Assembly: GCF_003933245.1 (NCBI RefSeq)
Contig: NZ_QUSX01000003.1
Span: 186,001 to 250,000, forward strand
Length of the DNA: 64,000 nucleotides
Source of the DNA: Maribacter algicola
GTDB taxonomy: Bacteria > Bacteroidota > Bacteroidia > Flavobacteriales > Flavobacteriaceae
Direction of reading: 5' to 3'
This document shows positions 19,860-28,445 of the stretch, piece by piece (the stretch's first letter is position 1; every line of letters starts with the position of its first letter). Position numbers and translations under genes: made by a program. The notes beneath the pieces were generated by a model. That model saw nothing but the letters and a program-made list of their open reading frames with translations, had not been told where the DNA came from and did no database searches.

Positions 19860-20489
19860 ATGATAAAAGTTTTAATCGCGGATAACCATCCGATCATCCG
19901 TATGGGTGTGAGAACGGTTTTGGAATCCGCTAATGGTTTTGATATGGTGGACGATGTCGCCACTACTGAGGAACTTTTCGAAAAACTAAAAAATGTAACC
20001 CCCGATGTTGTAATGCTTGAAATGGACATTCCCGAGATGAACGGAATTGCCGCTTTAAGAAAAATCAAAAAAGAATATCCCAACGTAAAGGTACTTATGT
20101 ACAGCGGACAATCCGAGGATGTCTATGCGCTAAGTGCCATTAGGGCCGGGGCTTTTGGATATCTATCCAAAGCTTCCGATGTGGACTATATTCTCTCGGC
20201 GGTAACTAAAGTTAGTGAGGGAAGCATGTTCATAACCAATGAATTGGCACAAAGATTGGCATTTGATGAGGGTACGAAGAAACCTAGAAGGTTTTTCCGT
20301 AAACTGTCCACAAGAGAAATAGAGGTGTTAAAACTTCTGGCCAGTGGCAGAAGAAACAAAGAAGTTGCCCAAGGCTTGAATCTTAATGAAAAAACGGTTA
20401 GCACCTATAAGGCCCGTTTGATGAAAAAGCTGAACGTGGACAATATGGTAGATTTACTACAACAGGCCAAAGCCCTGGAACTGTATTAA
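19860..20489 (+). CDS. NarL/FixJ-type response regulator with altered receiver
   Basis: A 209-residue protein with an N-terminal receiver domain (about 1-120) and a C-terminal LuxR-type helix-turn-helix (LSTREIEVLKLLASGRRNKEVA, in pieces, then LNEKTVSTYKARLMKKL, about 145-200). In the receiver the usual phosphoacceptor Asp is Glu54 (LEMDIPEMNG where LMDxxMPxMNG is expected), and the acidic pair is Asp8-Asn9 (ADNHP) instead of DD. The conserved Lys is present (YLSKAS, Lys104). It is therefore probably not switched by normal Asp phosphorylation. No kinase gene is adjacent. Target genes unknown. Confidence 0.93.
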   Translation: MIKVLIADNHPIIRMGVRTVLESANGFDMVDDVATTEELFEKLKNVTPDVVMLEMDIPEMNGIAALRKIKKEYPNVKVLMYSGQSEDVYALSAIRAGAFGYLSKASDVDYILSAVTKVSEGSMFITNELAQRLAFDEGTKKPRRFFRKLSTREIEVLKLLASGRRNKEVAQGLNLNEKTVSTYKARLMKKLNVDNMVDLLQQAKALELY

Positions 20490-20501
20490 TACAATATATC
20501 A

Positions 20502-20540
20502 AATAAAAAAGACCCGTTTTGTTAGCGGGTCTTTTTTATT
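20502..20540. terminator. Bidirectional terminator between the response regulator and dnaG
   Basis: A 15-bp perfect stem (AATAAAAAAGACCCG pairing with CGGGTCTTTTTTATT) around a 9-base loop, with A/T tracts on both sides so that it can serve the two convergent genes. Confidence 0.9.
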
Positions 20541-20547
20541 TAGGGCA

Positions 20548-22533
20548 TTAAGAAAGTACCCTATTCAACTTTTGATTCAACAGTTTGTTGAGCTGTAAGT
20601 AATTCATGATTTCCTCTAAAATTTCCTTATTATCCTTATCCTCTTTTGCGTCTTCTGTTTCATTTTGTAGGGCCTGCATTCTTTTCTTGATTAGAAAGCA
20701 ACGCAAGGTTAGGATGGTCTCGCTTACCAGTTGAGCAATGACACTTCCCTTTTCTTTGGGATAAATATCCTTACGCTCCCAATTGTGCAAGCTGTAGCGT
20801 TCCTCTTCCATAAGGATGGAGGACACCTCATTTCCCAATTCCTGTTCCAATACCGCAATAAAATCACTGACCTTAAAATCCTCGTTTTCGTTCAGGGCGG
20901 CTATCAATTTATAATAAACATCCCTAAAAGTAGGGTTGGCCAACTCTATCTCATCTTCCTGCAAATCCAAATACACCTTTTCGTACACCTTTATTTCCAA
21001 AGACTCCGGTTCCAAAACCAAGTCCCCACTCTCATTTTCCTTTAAAACTAGGTCCTCAAATTCTTCCTTCCTGTTGCCATACAACAAAAGACTTTCAATG
21101 ATCTTGCGTTCCAGTTCATATTGGACATCCACTTTTTCGCCTACAGGTTCACTTCGGACTACATCAAAAGCTTTTTGCTCTTGTTTTTCCTTTTTTATAG
21201 CGTCTGCCTGGTCCCTTTTTCCAATTTGCGCTAAGGTGCTGAAAAGTACACCTTCTGAAATGTTCATAATCTGTGCACATTCCTGTACATAGATTTCCTT
21301 TTTTATCCGATCGGGGATTTTGGAAATACTGTTCACGATATCTCGTACCGTATCCGCTCTTTTTATGGGGTCGTCCGATGCTTCTTTCACAAGCAAGGAA
21401 GCTTTGAACCTAATAAAATCCTTGGAATTATCCTTGAGGTACTGCTCTACATCTTCCAATTCATTGTTCTTGGCAAAACTATCGGGATCTTCTCCTTCCG
21501 GAAAAGTGCAGATACGGACATTCATGCCCTGTTCCAAGATTAAGTCTATCCCCCGTAATGACGCTCGTAACCCGGCAGCATCACCATCGAATAATACCGT
21601 TATATTTTTTGTCAACCGGTTGACCAATCGGATCTGTTCCGGCGTCAGCGCCGTGCCACTGGACGACACCACATTATGAATTCCTCGTTGATAGAATTGA
21701 ATGACATCCGTATATCCCTCCACCAAATAACAGTTATCCTCTTTGGCAATGGCCTGTTTGGCATAGTAAATTCCGTATAAAACCTTACTTTTATGGTATA
21801 TTTCGCTTTCAGGCGAATTCAAATATTTGGCCGCCTTTTTGTCATTGGTAAGTATACGTCCTCCAAAACCCAAAACCCTGCCACTTAGGGAATGTATGGG
21901 GAACATGACCCTGCCTTTAAAACGATCGAACTTTTTTGGGCTATTTGGGTTGTTCGAATCTTCCTTTACTATGGTGAGACCGGTTTTTTCCAGATAATCC
22001 AATTGATACCCTTTGTCTAGGGCATCCATGGTAAATCCGTCCCACTGATCCAAACAATAGCCCAACCCAAACTTTTGGATGATATCTTCCGTAAAACCTC
22101 TTTCCTTAAAATAACTTAATCCTATGGCCTTGCCCAATTCAGTTTTCCATAGGATGTCCTGAAAATAGGAACTGGCATATTCTGATACCAAATACATGCT
22201 CTCAAGTTCATTGGCCTGCTCCTTTTCCTCATTGGATTGTTCCGTCTCCTCTACTTCTATATTGTATTTTTTGGCCAAATACTTTATGGCTTCGGGATAG
22301 GTAAAATGCTCGTGTTCCATTAAAAATGCGACCACGTTACCTCCCTTTCCGCTACTGAAATCCTTCCATATCTGCTTTACCGGGGATACCATAAAACTAG
22401 GGGTACGCTCATCTGTAAATGGGCTTAAACCCTTAAAGTTGGAACCTGATTTTTTCAATTGCACAAAATCACCGATCACTTCCTCCAAACGCGCCGTTTC
22501 ATAAACTTGATCGATAGTGGTTTTGGAAATCAT
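20548..22533 (-). CDS. dnaG: DNA primase DnaG, zinc ligands absent
   Basis: Synthesises RNA primers at the replication fork. The N-terminal zinc-finger-like domain (about 1-95), the TOPRIM catalytic core with YLVEGYTDVIQF and VLFDGDAAGLRAS (about 255-320), and a C-terminal helicase-binding region are in order. The zinc ligands of the family (CPFH then CFGC) are replaced: SPFT at 37-40 and DFSS at 58-61, so no zinc can bind there. I believe this is shared by flavobacterial primases. I use the ATG at 22531-22533 (MISKTTIDQV); a TTG two codons upstream is possible. 661 residues. Confidence 0.95.
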   Translation of the reverse strand: MISKTTIDQVYETARLEEVIGDFVQLKKSGSNFKGLSPFTDERTPSFMVSPVKQIWKDFSSGKGGNVVAFLMEHEHFTYPEAIKYLAKKYNIEVEETEQSNEEKEQANELESMYLVSEYASSYFQDILWKTELGKAIGLSYFKERGFTEDIIQKFGLGYCLDQWDGFTMDALDKGYQLDYLEKTGLTIVKEDSNNPNSPKKFDRFKGRVMFPIHSLSGRVLGFGGRILTNDKKAAKYLNSPESEIYHKSKVLYGIYYAKQAIAKEDNCYLVEGYTDVIQFYQRGIHNVVSSSGTALTPEQIRLVNRLTKNITVLFDGDAAGLRASLRGIDLILEQGMNVRICTFPEGEDPDSFAKNNELEDVEQYLKDNSKDFIRFKASLLVKEASDDPIKRADTVRDIVNSISKIPDRIKKEIYVQECAQIMNISEGVLFSTLAQIGKRDQADAIKKEKQEQKAFDVVRSEPVGEKVDVQYELERKIIESLLLYGNRKEEFEDLVLKENESGDLVLEPESLEIKVYEKVYLDLQEDEIELANPTFRDVYYKLIAALNENEDFKVSDFIAVLEQELGNEVSSILMEEERYSLHNWERKDIYPKEKGSVIAQLVSETILTLRCFLIKKRMQALQNETEDAKEDKDNKEILEEIMNYLQLNKLLNQKLNRVLS

Positions 22534-22707
22534 TTGCAACTAGTGTTTCTGGCTTTGGAATATAGAATAGAATATCAAATGTATCAAAATGAAGTGAATT
22601 TTCTCCTGTTCAATTGAAAATGCGCACACCTATATTTTGAAAAAAGCACATCATCAAAAAAACGGAAACTAATGGTATCTTAGCTTAAACACTTTAATTT
22701 AAAAACC

Positions 22708-23313
22708 ATGAAAAAATCACTTCTCCTTTTATTTTTCCTTTGCTTTTTGAATACCCTTTTCGCACAGGAAAGCCCAAACACCATTAATACAAATGGTACC
22801 TATGAATACGATTTCGCACCTACGTATACCAGTAGCATGATCGTAAGCCTAAACAATGTCTATTACGACGCCCAAACGGTCAGCTTGGAGGAACTAAAGA
22901 AAACGTATAAGGATAAATTGGGCCAGGCGGGATTGGACACATCAAAACTAAAGGAAGACCCCTTATCCTATGCTCTGATGGGATATGAAAAGGATGGCAT
23001 AATCCTAACCTATACAACAGATTCTTTGGAAGAGATGCAGAATTTTCTATTGGTTAAGTCCATGGGCGTATCCCGATCCGAAACTTCCATGAAAGCAAGA
23101 CTAACCGATAGCCAAATGGCGGACTATGCCCATAAAGCCTATGAAAACGCAAAACAAAAAGCAGAGGCCATCGCCAAAAAAATAGGACGTTCCGTAGGAA
23201 AAGTTATTTATATCAGCGACGGTAATAATGAAGAAATCAACGAATCGCTTTATTATGGCAATGCCATTAAGAAACGCACCTATTATCTAAACGCTTCTTT
23301 TGAATTGTTGTAG
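22708..23313 (+). CDS. Secreted SIMPL/DUF541-like protein
   Basis: A 201-residue protein with a Sec signal peptide (about 1-19, ending TLFAQ). The rest has an N-terminal YDFAPTYTSSMIVSLNNVYY strand and a helical part YAHKAYENAKQKAEAIAKKI followed by GRSVGKVIYISDG, the usual pattern of SIMPL (DUF541) proteins, where a helix with repeated Ala/Lys precedes 'lGkvi.is'. It is shorter than typical SIMPL proteins and the first half is less clear. The function of this family is poorly known. It is followed after 12 bases by the zinc-ribbon gene. Confidence 0.7.
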   Translation: MKKSLLLLFFLCFLNTLFAQESPNTINTNGTYEYDFAPTYTSSMIVSLNNVYYDAQTVSLEELKKTYKDKLGQAGLDTSKLKEDPLSYALMGYEKDGIILTYTTDSLEEMQNFLLVKSMGVSRSETSMKARLTDSQMADYAHKAYENAKQKAEAIAKKIGRSVGKVIYISDGNNEEINESLYYGNAIKKRTYYLNASFELL

Positions 23314-23325
23314 ACCTAAATTCTT

Positions 23326-23568
23326 ATGATTCTTTTTTTTTTTGGAACACGGCCGGGTAAATCAGAAACCAGACTTCTCCACGGTGTTTCTTGTCCGTAC
23401 TGTAACCAAGTGGATACGCTAAGTGCCTTTATTTCTTCAAATTATTTTCATCTATTCTGGATAAAACTCTTTAAAATTTCCTCGTCAAAAGTAGTGGAAT
23501 GTAGCCATTGCAAACGTGTGTATTATCCAGATGAGTTTTCGGAAGAAATGAAAAGGGCCACAAATTAG
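23326..23568 (+). CDS. Small zinc-ribbon protein
   Basis: An 80-residue protein with two Cys pairs, CPYC (about 23-26) and CSHC (about 58-61), that can form one zinc ribbon, separated by a hydrophobic stretch (SSNYFHLFWIKLFKI). Similar short zinc-ribbon proteins are common in Bacteroidota and unassigned in function. An uninterrupted run of eleven T bases (23333-23343) encodes Leu-Phe-Phe-Phe right after the start, so a one-base slip would abolish translation. It probably shares a transcript with the preceding gene. Confidence 0.75.
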   Translation: MILFFFGTRPGKSETRLLHGVSCPYCNQVDTLSAFISSNYFHLFWIKLFKISSSKVVECSHCKRVYYPDEFSEEMKRATN

Positions 23569-23602
23569 AAAAGGGCATACCCATATGGTATGCCCTTTCT
23601 AA
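23565..23602. terminator. Bidirectional terminator
   Basis: AAGGGCATACC and GGTATGCCCTT form an 11-bp stem around CATAT, extended by A/T-rich flanks with one bulge. It lies between the zinc-ribbon gene (plus) and the convergent barrel-like gene (minus). Confidence 0.85.
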
Positions 23603-23628
23603 CCCAAACAAACTTAAAACCTGCCTCT

Positions 23629-24708
23629 TTACAGATCAAATCGAAGGCCAAGCGATACGTTTCTTTGGTCTATGGCCGCATCTTTAAAAATAGGGTTTAT
23701 GTCATATTTAAGGTACAGCAGCACGCCGTCAAATCCCGCATAGGCACTTAAACCATAGATAAGGTTGTTGGTATTGTAGTCTCGTTTCAATTTATCCTTG
23801 ACACTACTGCCATCTTGTTCGTATTTAAGCTTTTGCCTCGTTCCGATGTTAAAGCCACCATAAGCTCCTATTCCCAGTCGAAATTGATTGTGCAAGGAGT
23901 ATCTTATGGTCTTATCCGTTTCCTTGAATTTTGAGGGGCCAAACTCCAAATGGAAGGGGAATACCAAATTATCCATTCTAAACTTCGATTTATCAAGCTC
24001 ATATTCAAAGGTTTGAAGCTCTGCATTCCCTTGGTCGTTCAGGACAAGGTATTGATTGTCCTTCATTTCAAGTCCGTTGAACTGAAATGAAAACCCGTAG
24101 TTCAATCTAAGAAAATTGGTATTCTGAAAAACCCGTGTCCGCCATTGCCAGCCCATTTCAAAAAACCTGCTCCCGCCCAATTGGTACGGAGAATCGTTCA
24201 AGGATTGACCCTCTATAATAGCATTGTTTAATCCCACGGCAATAACAAAGTCCGAATACGTACGGCGATCATATTTTAAATCCCGTTTCCAGGAGTTCGT
24301 ATTGAAAATATAGCTCTCGGCAGGTTTCCCTCCAATGTCGATTCCTATGCGGATTTGACCTTCAGGTATTGAATCCACTCCAATATCGTTTAACAAAATC
24401 CCATCGTTACGTTCTAGCAAAGAAATTTGATTATCGATAATCACTAGCCTATTCTCAATATTCAAGGCCCTTTTTTCAGCTGCCGCTTCCTTTAGTATTT
24501 TGGCTTCTTCTTCTGAAATGGAACCATCGGCTAAACGCCGGTTTATTTCAGATACTTCAACTTTCAAAGCCTCCTTCTCCTGTTGCGTGACTTGCTCCTT
24601 TTGTGATTTTAAGGCCTTTACCTTCCTTGCATATTCCTCTTGGGCACTTATTGTGTTCACCACGAATAGTGTGGACACTACCAGTACAAATAATGTAATT
24701 GTTCTCAT
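23629..24708 (-). CDS. Secreted protein with coiled coil and outer-membrane barrel-like domain
   Basis: A 359-residue protein with a Sec signal peptide (about 1-23, ending TISAQ). Residues 24-110 are charged and helical (EKEALKVEVSEINRRLADGS, EEEAKILKEAAAEKRALNIE) and probably form a coiled coil. The rest alternates polar and aromatic residues in beta strands (RIGIDIGGKP, FLRLNYGFSFQFNG, YSLHNQFRLGIGAYGGFNIG) and ends in an aromatic-type terminal strand VSLGLRFDL, as outer-membrane barrels do. It is the third gene of an operon with an ECF sigma factor and a membrane-anchored protein, suggesting that the regulators respond to the envelope. Specific function unknown. Confidence 0.7.
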   Translation of the reverse strand: MRTITLFVLVVSTLFVVNTISAQEEYARKVKALKSQKEQVTQQEKEALKVEVSEINRRLADGSISEEEAKILKEAAAEKRALNIENRLVIIDNQISLLERNDGILLNDIGVDSIPEGQIRIGIDIGGKPAESYIFNTNSWKRDLKYDRRTYSDFVIAVGLNNAIIEGQSLNDSPYQLGGSRFFEMGWQWRTRVFQNTNFLRLNYGFSFQFNGLEMKDNQYLVLNDQGNAELQTFEYELDKSKFRMDNLVFPFHLEFGPSKFKETDKTIRYSLHNQFRLGIGAYGGFNIGTRQKLKYEQDGSSVKDKLKRDYNTNNLIYGLSAYAGFDGVLLYLKYDINPIFKDAAIDQRNVSLGLRFDL

Positions 24709-24800
24709 TTTTTTTGATTTTGATTGTTGATGAATAAAACTCCAGTCCCTGTCCCTATAGCAATGTATAGAGAGAAGGAAATTTCGATTGTTTTTATGAT

Positions 24801-25556
24801 TTAGTTGTTCCTGTCGGCCACGGCCGTCCTAACCTTCATAAAACCGGCCTTTAAGGTTTCAAAAATTTGGTCCCGGAAGGATTGATCAAGTTCTTCCTCT
24901 ACCTCGGTCAACAAGGCCATGGCATTGACCGAATTATCGTGATTAAAAAGCCTTTCCCTTAGAATTTCCTTTTGGGCATTCATTAGTAGGGAGTCTACTT
25001 CGGCCTCCGTTATTTTTCCATATGTCTCTATGTCATTCACTTGGGCGATTACATCGGCAATTTTCGCATCCAGAATTTCCGTGGGAACCATTGGGATAAT
25101 TTCATCCTCCAAGGATGGATGGGACGTCTTAGCCAAAGATGTGCCTGAATCTATAACCGACTCCAATTGGGGGTTCAATGAAGGCTGAAAATTTCCGTTC
25201 CTATTTACTTTGGATTCCTTAGTATCGTTTACCACAAGTGCTTCGGGCTGTAAATCTCCCAAAACTATGGAGTCCTTTGCTTCCTTATTTTGCTCGATGA
25301 TTTTGACATTCTCTGAATCAACAACATTTGTAGTTGCAGGGCCTTCAATTTCTTCGGATTTGGTAAAGAAAAAAAGCGAGGTTCCTAAAATGAGGACAAT
25401 ACTTGCCGCGATTGCCATCCAAAAATAGCCGTTCTTCCCTTGTTTCCTTGGTTCTTCCAATTGACCGGAAATTCTTTCCCAGGCAGCATCCGAAGGAGTA
25501 ATTCTCCTTTCTTCCAATTTATTCTTGATATGCGTTTCAAACTTATCTGGTTCCAT
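24801..25556 (-). CDS. Membrane-anchored putative anti-sigma protein
   Basis: A 251-residue protein with a cytoplasmic N-terminus (MEPDKFETHIKNKLEERRI, then PSDAAWERISGQLE), one transmembrane helix at about 43-65 and a periplasmic, largely unstructured or helical part. This N-terminal pattern is common in Bacteroidota proteins encoded after ECF sigma factors and is thought to bind the sigma factor. The frame is open upstream to 25658, but I choose the ATG at 25554-25556, which overlaps the sigma gene by 14 bases; the upstream part reads as shadow of the sigma gene. Anti-sigma activity is inferred from position and topology. Confidence 0.75.
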   Translation of the reverse strand: MEPDKFETHIKNKLEERRITPSDAAWERISGQLEEPRKQGKNGYFWMAIAASIVLILGTSLFFFTKSEEIEGPATTNVVDSENVKIIEQNKEAKDSIVLGDLQPEALVVNDTKESKVNRNGNFQPSLNPQLESVIDSGTSLAKTSHPSLEDEIIPMVPTEILDAKIADVIAQVNDIETYGKITEAEVDSLLMNAQKEILRERLFNHDNSVNAMALLTEVEEELDQSFRDQIFETLKAGFMKVRTAVADRNN

Positions 25557-26106
25557 ATCCAATGATATTTTGTTGTTGTAATTGCTCTTGGAGCATTTTT
25601 CTGGCCTTAAATAGTTGGGATTTGGAGGTGCTTTCCGTAATATCCAACAATTCGGCAATTTCTTGATGTTTGTATCCCTCTACGGTATACAGCACAAAGA
25701 CCATTTTATATCCTTGGGGCAAGGCGTCTATTAACCTTTGAATATGTTCAGTATCCAAATCAGATACTACTTCTGAGAAATTTGGCTGATTGTCCTCAAA
25801 AATGTGATCGTCATACACTACGAACTGCTGTTTTCTAAGAAAGGAAATACTTTCCCTAATCATAATTCTTCGTACCCATCCTTCAAAGCTGCCCTGAAAC
25901 TTAAAGGACTCCAGATGATTGAACATTTTTACGAACCCTTGTATCATTACATCCTCGGCAAAGTGAGTGTCCTTTATATATTGCCTACAAACACTGAGCA
26001 TCTTAGGGGCATGTTTGGCATACAAAACCCTTTGGGCTTCCCTATTCCCATCTATGGCTTTCTTTATAATTTGCCGTTCGTTTTTATAAAAGGGTATAAT
26101 TTTCAA
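25543..26106 (-). CDS. ECF-type RNA polymerase sigma factor
   Basis: A 187-residue sigma-70 family protein. Region 2 includes AKHAPKMLSVCRQYIKDTHFAEDV (in pieces) and FVKMFNHLESFKFQGSFEGW, with VRRIMIRESISFLRK at its end. Region 4 has LPQGYKMVFVLYTVEGYKHQEIAELLDI (in pieces) and SQLFKARKMLQEQL. It heads an operon with a membrane-anchored partner and a barrel-like protein. The 118 bases upstream, to the polyprenyl synthase gene, are very AT-rich, and I see no clear promoter there. Confidence 0.92.
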   Translation of the reverse strand: MKIIPFYKNERQIIKKAIDGNREAQRVLYAKHAPKMLSVCRQYIKDTHFAEDVMIQGFVKMFNHLESFKFQGSFEGWVRRIMIRESISFLRKQQFVVYDDHIFEDNQPNFSEVVSDLDTEHIQRLIDALPQGYKMVFVLYTVEGYKHQEIAELLDITESTSKSQLFKARKMLQEQLQQQNIIGYGTR

Positions 26107-26224
26107 ATCTTTTAAGGTCTTCTATTAAAATAGACGCATTCAGATGCAATATAGTTGCCTGATTCTTTAAATAATTTTTAAATTATTTAAAATCAATAAG
26201 TTATGTTATGAAATAATTATAAAC

Positions 26225-27202
26225 CTATTTTTTACGCTCCACGACGTAATTTACCATAAGCTCCAAGGAATCCCTGTAATCGGATTTTGGATATTGATGT
26301 AGCAATGAAAGGGCTTCGTCCTTAAATTGGAGCATTTTGGAAACGGCATAATCCAAGCCCCCAACTTCCTTGACAAAAGCAATGACTTCTTTTACCCGTT
26401 TTTTATTCTTATTGTGGTTTTTGACCGAATTTATCAACCAGCTTTTTTCCTTTTTGGAGCAATTGTTCAAGGCATAAATTAAGGGAAGGGTCATTTTTTG
26501 TTCCTTGATATCGATTCCCGTCGGTTTGCCAATTTTCTCTTCCCCGTAATCAAAAAGGTCATCCTTTATCTGAAACGCCATGCCGCACAATTCGCCAAAT
26601 TTCCGGAAAGTTTCCACATCCTCACTATTGGGCATTACGGAACAGGCACCCAAACTACAACAGGCAGCTATCAAGGTGGCCGTTTTTTGGCGAATGATAT
26701 CATAATACACTTCCTCGGTAATATCCAATCTTCGGGCCTTTTCAATTTGAAGCAGTTCCCCTTCGCTCATTTCCCTTACCGCAACAGAAATAATTCGGAG
26801 TAAATCAAAATCCCCGTTATCAATGGAAAGCAAGAGTCCTTTGGACAATAGGTAATCCCCAACGAGAACGGCAATCTTGTTTTTCCAAAGTGCATTGATG
26901 GAGAAAAAGCCCCTGCGCTTATCACTTTCGTCCACCACGTCATCATGCACCAAAGTAGCCGTATGTATCAATTCGATCACGGATGCACCCCTATAGGTAC
27001 GTTCGTTGACCTCCCCATCGTTCAATAATTTGGCAGTAAGAAATACGAACATAGGTCGCATTTGTTTGCCCTTTCTGTTAACTATATAATAGGTAATCCT
27101 ATTGAGAAGAGCCACCTTGGAAACCATTGAATCCCGAAATTTGGTTTCAAAAAGATCCATTTCCCGGTTGATCGGTTCCTTTATTTGTGATACTATTTTC
27201 AA
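26225..27202 (-). CDS. Long-chain polyprenyl diphosphate synthase
   Basis: Trans-type prenyltransferase that extends farnesyl or geranylgeranyl diphosphate with isopentenyl units, likely for the side chain of menaquinone. The first Asp-rich motif DDVVD is at 87-91 (HDDVVDESDKRRG) and the second, DDLFD, near 215 (QIKDDLFDYGEEKIGK); GKQMRP at 45-50 matches the substrate-binding motif. 325 residues is normal. Chain length cannot be read from the sequence with confidence, though small residues before the first motif suggest a long product. Confidence 0.9.
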   Translation of the reverse strand: MKIVSQIKEPINREMDLFETKFRDSMVSKVALLNRITYYIVNRKGKQMRPMFVFLTAKLLNDGEVNERTYRGASVIELIHTATLVHDDVVDESDKRRGFFSINALWKNKIAVLVGDYLLSKGLLLSIDNGDFDLLRIISVAVREMSEGELLQIEKARRLDITEEVYYDIIRQKTATLIAACCSLGACSVMPNSEDVETFRKFGELCGMAFQIKDDLFDYGEEKIGKPTGIDIKEQKMTLPLIYALNNCSKKEKSWLINSVKNHNKNKKRVKEVIAFVKEVGGLDYAVSKMLQFKDEALSLLHQYPKSDYRDSLELMVNYVVERKK

Positions 27203-27272
27203 GCAGTTTGGCTTAGAATTTCAAAATTAGGGAAAAGAGTTCAGTGAGCGGTAATTAGGGTGTGGGAATTAG

Positions 27273-27307
27273 TTGTTGGTTGTTGGTTGTTGGTTGTTGG
27301 TTGTTGG
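27273..27307. repeat. Tandem heptamer repeat (TTGTTGG)5
   Basis: Five perfect copies of TTGTTGG lie in the 152-base gap between the polyprenyl synthase and rlmN genes. Shorter relatives (TTGGTTGTTAG, ATAGTTGTTGG) occur in the gaps at about 40702 and 51372. It has no spacers and is not a CRISPR. Copy number probably varies by slippage. Confidence 0.85.
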
Positions 27308-27354
27308 TAATTAACAAAAAAACAACTTTCGCTTTTAACTTTTAACTATAAACC

Positions 27355-28395
27355 TTACGATTTATTTGCCAATTGACCACAGGCAGCGTCAATATCCTTT
27401 CCCCTTGATCTTCTAACGGTAACCGTAATGCCGTTCCTTTCCAAGGTTTCCACATACATCTCAATGGCCGTATTGGAAGCTTGTTGAAAATCCCCGTCAT
27501 CAATGGGATTATACTCGATAAGGTTTACCTTGGATGGTGCAAACCTGCAAAATTCCACCAAGGCGTCCACATCCTTTCGTTGGTCATTGATACCTTCCCA
27601 GACCACATATTCATAGGTGATGCGACTTTTGGTCTTTTGATACCAATACACCAGTGCCTCTCGAAGGTCGGCCAAGGTAAATGTGGCATTAAAGGGCATT
27701 ATCGCGGTTCTGGTTTCGTCTATGGCAGAATGAAGGGATACGGCCAATTTGAATTTTACGGCATCGTCCGCCATTTTCTTGATCAGCTTGGGCACACCGG
27801 AAGTGGAAACGGTAATTCGTTTTGGAGACATGCCCAAACCTTCTGGGGAGGTGATTTTGTCAATGGCCTTCAATACATTGTTATAATTCATGAGGGGTTC
27901 GCCCATACCCATAAAAACAATATTGCTCAAGGGCCTGTCAAAATACAATCGGCTTTCGTTATCAATGGCCACTACTTGATCATAGATTTCATCTGGATTC
28001 AAATTACGCATACGTTTCAAGCGGGCCGTGGCACAGAATTTACAATCCAAGCTGCACCCCACCTGACTGGACACGCAGGCCGTGGTCCTCGTTTTGGTAG
28101 GAATAAGTACGGACTCCACCACCAAATCATCATGCAAACGTACGGCATTCTTAATGGTACCATCTGAACTTCGTTGCATTTGGTCCACTTGGATATGGTT
28201 AATCACGAAGTTACTTTCCAACATATCGCGGGTCGTCTTTGACAAGTTGGTCATAACATCAAAGGAATGGGCGGATTTTTGCCAAAGCCATTCATAGACC
28301 TGGTTGCCCCTAAAGGCCTTATCCCCTTGGGATACAAAAAAATCCCTTAGTTGGTCTCTGGTCAATGCCCTTATGTCCTTCTTCCTTGTTTCCAT
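27355..28395 (-). CDS. rlmN: 23S rRNA (adenine(2503)-C(2))-methyltransferase RlmN
   Basis: Radical SAM enzyme that methylates A2503 of 23S rRNA and A37 of some tRNAs. The iron-sulfur motif CSLDCKFC gives ligands Cys114, Cys118 and Cys121; SNIVFMGMGEPLMNYNNV is the GGEP-like SAM-binding segment; Cys339 in DAACGQLA is the position of the methyl-carrying cysteine. 346 residues is normal. A 7-bp hairpin (28408-28430) lies just upstream of the ATG. Confidence 0.96.
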   Translation of the reverse strand: METRKKDIRALTRDQLRDFFVSQGDKAFRGNQVYEWLWQKSAHSFDVMTNLSKTTRDMLESNFVINHIQVDQMQRSSDGTIKNAVRLHDDLVVESVLIPTKTRTTACVSSQVGCSLDCKFCATARLKRMRNLNPDEIYDQVVAIDNESRLYFDRPLSNIVFMGMGEPLMNYNNVLKAIDKITSPEGLGMSPKRITVSTSGVPKLIKKMADDAVKFKLAVSLHSAIDETRTAIMPFNATFTLADLREALVYWYQKTKSRITYEYVVWEGINDQRKDVDALVEFCRFAPSKVNLIEYNPIDDGDFQQASNTAIEMYVETLERNGITVTVRRSRGKDIDAACGQLANKS

Positions 28396-28445
28396 AAAAG
28401 GTGTAATACCATTCTCATTTTTGGAATGGTTTAATCGCTATCGAC

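Noticed and set aside
25557..25658. Longer start for the putative anti-sigma gene
   Set aside because: Those codons lie within the end of the sigma factor gene, and homologous proteins begin at the MEPDKFE-like position.
27273..27307. CRISPR-like repeat array
   Set aside because: The units are 7 bases, directly adjacent and without spacers; no cas genes in the window.
27481..28167. 228-codon open frame opposite rlmN
   Set aside because: Antisense to a complete rlmN with intact motifs; no family resemblance.
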